Shown one piece after another: positions 58,450 to 64,000 of a stretch of DNA of 64,000 nt. Numbering within the stretch: position 1 is the stretch's first letter; each line of letters begins with the position of its first letter. Below the pieces are notes generated by a model, which saw only the letters and a list, made by a program, of their open reading frames with translations, had not been told where the DNA came from and did not search any database. The position numbers and the translations under genes are program-made. Source of the stretch: a virus; IMG/VR virus record IMGVR_UViG_3300027741_002766, positions 1 to 64,000 of that record; one strand, given 5' to 3'.

Positions 58450-61400
58450 TAAATTACTCCACTGCCGGGTGCAGTTCTAATATTGGTACTGGTCAGGGCA
58501 GTGATTACTTCAATGTTGCTGACCAAGGCGCCGTTGACAAATATTTCACTGGGGCCACTACGTATTTCGTACAAGTCACCAAAACTCTTCAGCGGGTCCA
58601 ATGGCACTAGTACCACTGAACTGACCACGCCACCCATGTTGGCATGAATGTAGGCAGCCAGTTCTGAAAAATAGAATGTCTGTCCAAAATCCCATTTGTC
58701 AATGCTGAAATAACTGTTGAGGTTGGCCAGCACAAGATTCTTGATTTCACTTTCACTGGCAGTGCTGTCAGCGGCACGGATAACTTTGATGGTGGCCTGC
58801 AACTCTTTGGCTGCTTTGGGTCCAAACAATGGCTTGAATACCACGCTGTTCACAATCACATTGTCGCTGATCATTTTGTAATCATTGAGTCCTTGATAGG
58901 CTGTACTCAGTTGATCTATTGTGGGCACAGCAGGTTTGGGCACTGTGCCGGTGGTATCTCGCAGCCAATTCTGATAGGCAGTATAGTAGGCCTGATTGAC
59001 CACATACAAGTCGATGATGTTGGTGGTGCCTGGATCAATTCTGCTGGTCAGCGAGGCATTGTGTCTGTATTGATAGTAAAGACTTTGTCGACCAACACGA
59101 GCCTGCCATTGATCTGACACTTCTACAAGACTGCGCACACCAGTTACACTGATGGCCAACAGGTAGAAGGCTCCCAGTTGACCGGCCAAGGGTCCAATGG
59201 CAATGGTCTGATTGTAAGCGTAGAATACCTGTCCCGGAACGTACTGTGTCAAGACCACTTCAATGGCATCTTTGGTAGCATAGTCTGAATTAACGCGACC
59301 TGGTTCTACCAAGAGATAACGCTGGAGGTTGTCAAAGTCCACTGTCTTTTCAAAGAATACCAATTTGGTAGTGGGGTTCACAGCAGGCGCTACTATTTCA
59401 TTAAAGAAGTCTGGATCAATTGGGGCACCATTACCGGGGGAATATTCATAACTGACAAATACTTCAAAGTCATCCACAAAACCATCACTGGCCACTGGTT
59501 GTCCAACAATGCTCATGCGGATGTCGCCAGGCAGTGGAATATGTGTGTCAGGTCTTGAATTGGTCTTTAATACATTCACAAAATCACTGATCACTGAGCC
59601 TGTGCGACTATCGTAGATGCGTTGTCCTGTTTCAAAGAAAAATCTTGTTTGCAGTACTGAGCCAAACAGGTAAAACAGCGCACGGCTGGTCACTGTGTAA
59701 CTGCTGCCGTTGGTCACAAATTGAATCAGCCATGAAGCATCTTGATTGGTGCCTGTGGTACTGCCTGCGTACTGTTGACTCCAGGCAGCATTGGTGGCCA
59801 AGTTAGTGCTGGTGATCACATACCACGTGTAAGGTGTGCCTGTGATTGTGCCTGTGCTGTCATAGCCAAGACCAAAGTTTCGATACAATAAAATTTGATC
59901 AGTTATACTGGTCACCGTGGTGCTGGGCAAGTCTGTCACAAACAGGGGAATAACCGACACAGGAATAGCACCAGTAGGAACAAAATTGTTCAGTATGACA
60001 GGACCAGCGCCTGTGGTAAAATTGCCTTGGCCTTGGTTGGTGCCATCCAACACAATGGCTGTGGGGCTGGCCCAGATAATCAATCGGTCGTTGTCCTGAG
60101 TGGGCGATCCCAACTTCAATTCATTGTTGCTGTTAAAATAGTAGCCCTGTGGTGGCACAAATTGTACCAGTGAACCCACCTGTATGAACTTGCTCACAGT
60201 ACTGCTGTAGGTTCCAATGGCAGCAGGGTAACCCAACGAATTTACAAAGTAACCAGTGGTCTCGTTGGACAATGTTGTGCTTTGATGCCAGGTAAAACCC
60301 AGTGGCACAAGATCAGGTCTTGGAAAGTTGTCATAGTAAAATTGATCTAGACCTGTGGAAATCAACAGAGGTTGAATTTGATTGGTGATCACGGTGGCCA
60401 CATCATTGCGTGTGAGCCAGGTGAAGTTGAATGTGGGCAGTTGATTTTCTTCCCACAAGGCACCATCACTGCCAAAGGTGTTGGTTGAAGAGTATTTGCC
60501 GGTATTGTCAACTAGATCAAGATATCTTGACGTGCCAATGGATGCACGATTCAAGGCCTTGCTCTTGATAATCGAATTGTACAGTGTGAATGGGAAGTTG
60601 TTGTAGTCTTCGCCATTGACCATGCGGTTCTGTGTGTAGTACCTAGCAGGCGCACGTTGCTTGATTTCGTCCAAGGTCTCACGAGGTTGTGCGTTGCTCA
60701 CCGGCTGTGTAATACCGCAGGTGAATGTGATTGTTTCTATGTTTCCAGTGCGGCTCACATAACTGATAGGTATGATCACACTCTGCATTTCTTCTGGATT
60801 GATAATGTAGGCCAGTCCGTTTGAAGCGCGAACATAACAACGGAAGGTGCCCACCGGAATAGTGCTGAACACACCGTCGCCAAATGTCAGTGTGATTTGA
60901 TCATTGGTTCTACTGACCACTGAAAACAATTTGCGTTGATCTGGAGCCAGTTGCTCGGTGGCAGCCGCGTACACACTCTGCACGTACTGCCATTCATATT
61001 GTACATTGCCCACTGTGTCTAGTTGAAACAGCCAACGGTCTTCGTTGTTGACACCTTCAATGTTGATGGGCACTGTCTGGTTGGCCACACGCTCACCAAG
61101 ATTGAAATCTTGATTTTGTAGTACACCTTGCTTGAAATAAAAGAAATAGCCGGTGTTGGCGCTGGCAAATCCCAATTGATCGTTGCGGAACAACACATTG
61201 AATATACCGTTGGGCAAGGGACTGGGTTCGTACACATAGTCTCGTCCCACCGATGTTGAATTTACTGCTTCAAATGGCATGTTGACGCCGTCTACTGTGG
61301 CAGTGTAAGGAATCACTGGCAGGTATCCTGGCACCAAGTTGATGCTGTATTCGCTTGTGTCAACTCCCACTATGGTCTGTTTGGCCCCTGGACGACCAAC

Positions 61401-61907
61401 TCGTTGTGTATTGACCAATGCCGCATTGATAATAGCAGTGAATTGTTCTACCCAGTTGAAATTGGTAGGATCATTCCAGTTGATTGTGACATTGGCCAAA
61501 TTGACGCCATTGAAATCTGTGACATTTTCGGTGGTTTGTACGCTGAATACTTTGAGATAACCTTGTGAGGCCTGATTGCGTTTGGGAGTGTAACTGACCA
61601 GTTCAGCCAGTTTGACCACGCTGTCTCTGCGCTCGGCTGTGCCTAGATAATTTTCTCTAGTGTTTAGATCATTGCGGAAACTCATGGCCTGACCCATGAA
61701 CGCAATCACATCCAGCATGGCAATAAATTCTGAACTTTCAATGTAGTCATTGAAACTTTCAGGATAGTATTGGCGTATGTAGTCTACAAAACTCTTGCGC
61801 AAGGCTTCAAAGTTGTAACTTTGAAAGTCTGCCTCTCTATAGGTTTCGTAGATGCGTTTCCAATCCTCAACGCCAAATACAACTGTTTGTCTAGTGGTTC
61901 TTGCCAT
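58449..61907 (-). CDS. baseplate wedge protein gp6-like
   Basis: 1152 residues. The N-terminal region with FVDYIRQYYPESFNDYIES, FMGQAMSFRNDLNTRENYL and TAERRDSVVKLAELVSYTPK matches T4 gp6, the protein that forms the inner ring of the baseplate wedges. T4 gp6 is about 660 residues, so this version carries long insertions in its C-terminal half. It lies between gp25 and the giant protein, as in T4-like marine phages. AATAAATAA (61923-61931, minus) precedes it. Confidence 0.92.
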   Translation of the reverse strand: MARTTRQTVVFGVEDWKRIYETYREADFQSYNFEALRKSFVDYIRQYYPESFNDYIESSEFIAMLDVIAFMGQAMSFRNDLNTRENYLGTAERRDSVVKLAELVSYTPKRNQASQGYLKVFSVQTTENVTDFNGVNLANVTINWNDPTNFNWVEQFTAIINAALVNTQRVGRPGAKQTIVGVDTSEYSINLVPGYLPVIPYTATVDGVNMPFEAVNSTSVGRDYVYEPSPLPNGIFNVLFRNDQLGFASANTGYFFYFKQGVLQNQDFNLGERVANQTVPINIEGVNNEDRWLFQLDTVGNVQYEWQYVQSVYAAATEQLAPDQRKLFSVVSRTNDQITLTFGDGVFSTIPVGTFRCYVRASNGLAYIINPEEMQSVIIPISYVSRTGNIETITFTCGITQPVSNAQPRETLDEIKQRAPARYYTQNRMVNGEDYNNFPFTLYNSIIKSKALNRASIGTSRYLDLVDNTGKYSSTNTFGSDGALWEENQLPTFNFTWLTRNDVATVITNQIQPLLISTGLDQFYYDNFPRPDLVPLGFTWHQSTTLSNETTGYFVNSLGYPAAIGTYSSTVSKFIQVGSLVQFVPPQGYYFNSNNELKLGSPTQDNDRLIIWASPTAIVLDGTNQGQGNFTTGAGPVILNNFVPTGAIPVSVIPLFVTDLPSTTVTSITDQILLYRNFGLGYDSTGTITGTPYTWYVITSTNLATNAAWSQQYAGSTTGTNQDASWLIQFVTNGSSYTVTSRALFYLFGSVLQTRFFFETGQRIYDSRTGSVISDFVNVLKTNSRPDTHIPLPGDIRMSIVGQPVASDGFVDDFEVFVSYEYSPGNGAPIDPDFFNEIVAPAVNPTTKLVFFEKTVDFDNLQRYLLVEPGRVNSDYATKDAIEVVLTQYVPGQVFYAYNQTIAIGPLAGQLGAFYLLAISVTGVRSLVEVSDQWQARVGRQSLYYQYRHNASLTSRIDPGTTNIIDLYVVNQAYYTAYQNWLRDTTGTVPKPAVPTIDQLSTAYQGLNDYKMISDNVIVNSVVFKPLFGPKAAKELQATIKVIRAADSTASESEIKNLVLANLNSYFSIDKWDFGQTFYFSELAAYIHANMGGVVSSVVLVPLDPLKSFGDLYEIRSGPSEIFVNGALVSNIEVITALTSTNIRTAPGSGVI

Positions 61908-61950
61908 AATAGTCCGTTTCTTTTATTTATTGCAAAAATAAACGGCGTAG

Positions 61951-62325
61951 TTATACGTAACTGGCACGTCGGGTTTCTTGATTTAAAAATATACTCAGCA
62001 ATTCTGTAGTCTGGCTTGGTACCAACTGTACCTGCAATTCTATCAACACACCGTTTTGTTGTGGATAGTAGTTGACATCACTGAGATATACTCTTGGATC
62101 GCCACCAGCAATTCTTTGTATTTCGGCCAGAATAGCAGTTTCTGTGGTGTTGTCTTGATTTTCAAAGATTGCATCTGCCAAGGTAGATCCATACGCAGGA
62201 CGGCCGGGCAAGGTTCCTTGACGAATGTTGAAAGCATTCAAGAGGTCACGCTTGATCAACTCACCGTCAGTGAGTGTGAATTTTTTGTATTGATTAATTG
62301 TGCTATAGCCTACAAATGTGGTCAT
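61951..62325 (-). CDS. baseplate wedge protein gp25-like
   Basis: 124 residues, the usual size. LTDGELIKRDLLNAFNIRQG and LPGRPAYGSTLADAIFEN form the GPW/gp25 family core (the TRPGERPxxPxxG-like segment), followed by a beta hairpin. In T4 gp25 joins the wedge to the sheath and helps initiate sheath polymerisation. Followed after 43 bp by gp6. CATAAATAC sits immediately before the start. Confidence 0.92.
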   Translation of the reverse strand: MTTFVGYSTINQYKKFTLTDGELIKRDLLNAFNIRQGTLPGRPAYGSTLADAIFENQDNTTETAILAEIQRIAGGDPRVYLSDVNYYPQQNGVLIELQVQLVPSQTTELLSIFLNQETRRASYV

Positions 62326-62329
62326 AAAG

Positions 62330-62338
62330 GTATTTATG
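62330..62338 (-). promoter_or_regulatory. T4-late-like promoter box before gp25
   Basis: CATAAATAC on the minus strand, ending only four bases before the gp25 ATG. Same sequence as before the fibre gene at 45112. A gp55-type late sigma factor is not in the window. Confidence 0.35.
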
Positions 62339-62345
62339 TGTGCAG

Positions 62346-63902
62346 TTACCAGAAACTAGCAATGTACTCAATTGCTTCTGCGGCATACTCTTGTGCGCCA
62401 GCAATAATTTCCTCTGCACCAGTTGTCAAAGCGGATACATCAAAATTGGACAGTGCTGATGAGTCCAGTCCCAAGGCGTCAAGTCCTGTTTCCAGTAATT
62501 CTTTTCCATAGGTCTGCAGTTCTGCCAATACTTCTTTTGATCCGGGTATGTCTTTCAACAACTCTCCAACTCCTGGCAGACTTTTTGCTTGATCCAGCAA
62601 TTGTGCGGCTCCTTTTACTTCTGTCAAAAGGCCCTGCCCTGATTGTAACAAACTGATTATGGGATTGGCTCCGGGCACTTGACTCAGTGCCGCCACACCG
62701 GCTGCGGTCGAAGCCAATCTAGTGAGCAGGATTGATGCCGACTGATTTACTGTGCTCAGTTGCGTGGCCTGTGCTCGTATGTCAATACCCAGTACAGGGT
62801 TGGCAAATATATTGCGAGGTATCTTATCAGTACCTATGATGCTGTTGAAAGCAGTGTCTACCACTGAGCGATTGACTGTGTGAGAATAGCCCTTGGGGGA
62901 TTGAACTCCTGTCTGTAAAGGATTTCCGCCTCCACTGACTGATTGGTTTACTGAGCCAAAATTTTGACCAAATATTGAATTAATAGTCGATGTGGTCAAT
63001 TGACCAATATCGCTGCCGCCTAGTGTGTTGTTCAACCAACCCAGGGTAGGTCCTAGACCAAAGTTGGCAGCATTGTTCACAAGAGGCCCAACAGTTGATG
63101 CAGTGTCGGCCAATGCTGGCAGTCCCAATCTGTAACGAATAATAGGGTCAGTGGGATCGGCGTTGCCCAACGATTGCAGTTGTTCTGCTGTGAGTCCGGC
63201 ATATGGATCTGCCAAACTGCTTGTGGTATCATTAACCACTCCCAACTCTGACAAGTTGCTGTAACTGCTGGCCAAACAACTTTGTTGGGCCACGCTCTGT
63301 AATGTGGGGTTGGTCAGCACAGCGTCCAAACTGTCAGCACCACCTAGACCAGTCCACACTGTGGGACTGCTGAGAGTACTGACCAGGTTGGCAGGATCTT
63401 GGTTGACCAACTCTGCTGTGCCAGGTTTGATTAAACCAGCCTGTTGCAGTTGATCGGCTGAAAGCCCAAATGTACCAAGACCTTTTTCGTTAGTGACTTC
63501 AGCGGCTGTTTGATTTGTGGCCGCAGCCGTGGAAGACATAAGCCCTTGAACCTGTGTGGTTGTGAGTGGGCCCACAGGGCTGCCAGCCAACACTGTGGTA
63601 TTGACAAATGTAGATATCGAGGTTGGGTTAGGTGCTGGGAGATTGGGTATCTTGGTCAAGATTCCAGCAATAGTTGCTAGGTTGCCAGTGCTCACAGCCG
63701 ATGTGACCTGACTCAAGGCCGTCACAAGGCCTCCTTTGGCCTGTACTAGGCTGTTCAATACATCACCGGCTCGCAGTCCTGATAGGCTGCCGGTAGCATA
63801 CTGTTGATTGAATATGGCCTGTGCTTGGTCGTAGGTAGATCCTGCTGGTCCAGTCATTTCTACTGTTTGACCTGTAGGGGTGACAAATTTAAATACGTTC
63901 AT
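62346..63902 (-). CDS. virion structural protein, probably baseplate/tail
   Basis: 518 residues from ATG 63902, which overlaps the preceding stop (ATGA); an ATG six codons upstream is less likely. The N-terminal 55 residues (FKFVTPTGQTVEMTGPAGST, then AQAIFNQQYATGSL) form a small domain seen at the start of other phage structural proteins. The rest is Ala/Leu/Ser-rich and helical. Its place before gp25 and gp6 suggests a baseplate or tail tube-related protein. Confidence 0.65.
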   Translation of the reverse strand: MNVFKFVTPTGQTVEMTGPAGSTYDQAQAIFNQQYATGSLSGLRAGDVLNSLVQAKGGLVTALSQVTSAVSTGNLATIAGILTKIPNLPAPNPTSISTFVNTTVLAGSPVGPLTTTQVQGLMSSTAAATNQTAAEVTNEKGLGTFGLSADQLQQAGLIKPGTAELVNQDPANLVSTLSSPTVWTGLGGADSLDAVLTNPTLQSVAQQSCLASSYSNLSELGVVNDTTSSLADPYAGLTAEQLQSLGNADPTDPIIRYRLGLPALADTASTVGPLVNNAANFGLGPTLGWLNNTLGGSDIGQLTTSTINSIFGQNFGSVNQSVSGGGNPLQTGVQSPKGYSHTVNRSVVDTAFNSIIGTDKIPRNIFANPVLGIDIRAQATQLSTVNQSASILLTRLASTAAGVAALSQVPGANPIISLLQSGQGLLTEVKGAAQLLDQAKSLPGVGELLKDIPGSKEVLAELQTYGKELLETGLDALGLDSSALSNFDVSALTTGAEEIIAGAQEYAAEAIEYIASFW

Positions 63903-64000
63903 TTGACTTGTAGATTCCATCCTGCTGGCACAGGTACAGCCGTGGGCGGTGGTGTGGGTTGGCCATTCACAAAATCCACCACCACACTCACACCTTGGTT
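63899..64000 (-). CDS. C-terminal end of a structural gene cut by the window edge
   Basis: An open frame on the minus strand runs in from the window end and stops at 63899-63901 with an ATGA overlap on the next gene. The visible 33 residues have a Pro-rich stretch (GQPTPPPTAVPVPAGWNLQV). The start and identity lie outside the window. Confidence 0.65.
   Translation of the reverse strand, partial: NQGVSVVVDFVNGQPTPPPTAVPVPAGWNLQVK

Noticed and set aside
1-64000. Insertion sequences, integrase, attachment sites or prophage ends
   Set aside because: No transposase or integrase gene and no convincing terminal repeats were seen; tRNA genes here are complete phage genes, not integration scars.

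Overview
This window is a stretch of a tailed phage genome (Caudoviricetes) with a contractile, T4-type baseplate. The evidence is a gp25-like and a gp6-like baseplate protein, tail-fibre-like proteins, eleven tRNA genes, a tmRNA gene, ThyX, and tight gene packing with ATGA overlaps. The host is probably a proteobacterium: clear sigma-70 promoters (TTGACN, about 17 bp, TATAAT) are used, and the tmRNA is of the circularly permuted two-piece type known from Alphaproteobacteria, Cyanobacteria and some Betaproteobacteria. Whether the phage is aquatic is inference from the gene content (T4-type giant structural gene, auxiliary metabolic genes).

Region 1 (1-16630, mostly + strand) holds short early/middle type genes with AAGGAAACA-type ribosome binding sites. 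It carries a redox pair (AhpC, AhpD), a glycosyltransferase, a metallophosphoesterase, a FeoA-like protein, a fatty acid desaturase, SGNH hydrolase, RNA polymerase omega subunit, a MoxR-type ATPase with a metallopeptidase/VWA partner, and ThyX. The RNA cluster (3960-7244) contains tRNAs Glu, Asp, Asn, Trp, Tyr, Cys, fMet, Thr, Ser and Gly. It also contains an unannotated, highly structured RNA of about 710 nt (4243-4952) that is wrapped around tRNA-Glu and ends exactly where tRNA-Asp begins. A permuted tmRNA lies at about 9000-9287.

Region 2 (16655-42854, nearly all - strand) is a compact accessory operon island with repeated gene families: five N-terminal-Twitch radical SAM enzymes, six members of a TEK...DExYD glycosyltransferase-like family, four SGNH-like proteins (two in tandem duplication), several DxD-type glycosyltransferases, a DUF6492-like protein, a NodU/CmcH-type O-carbamoyltransferase, an acyl-CoA-synthetase-like adenylation protein, and two tiny paralogous basic peptides (33 and 35 residues) translationally coupled to their neighbours. 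The set looks like a surface-glycan or peptide modification system. A three-gene + strand/divergent segment (16655-20580) sits at its end.

Region 3 (42914-64000, - strand), separated from region 2 by a Rho-independent terminator, is the virion module: two fibre-like proteins, two related small proteins, a 4175-residue giant structural protein with FG-GAP-like repeats, baseplate gp6 and gp25 homologues, a 518-residue structural protein, and the end of a further gene cut by the window edge.
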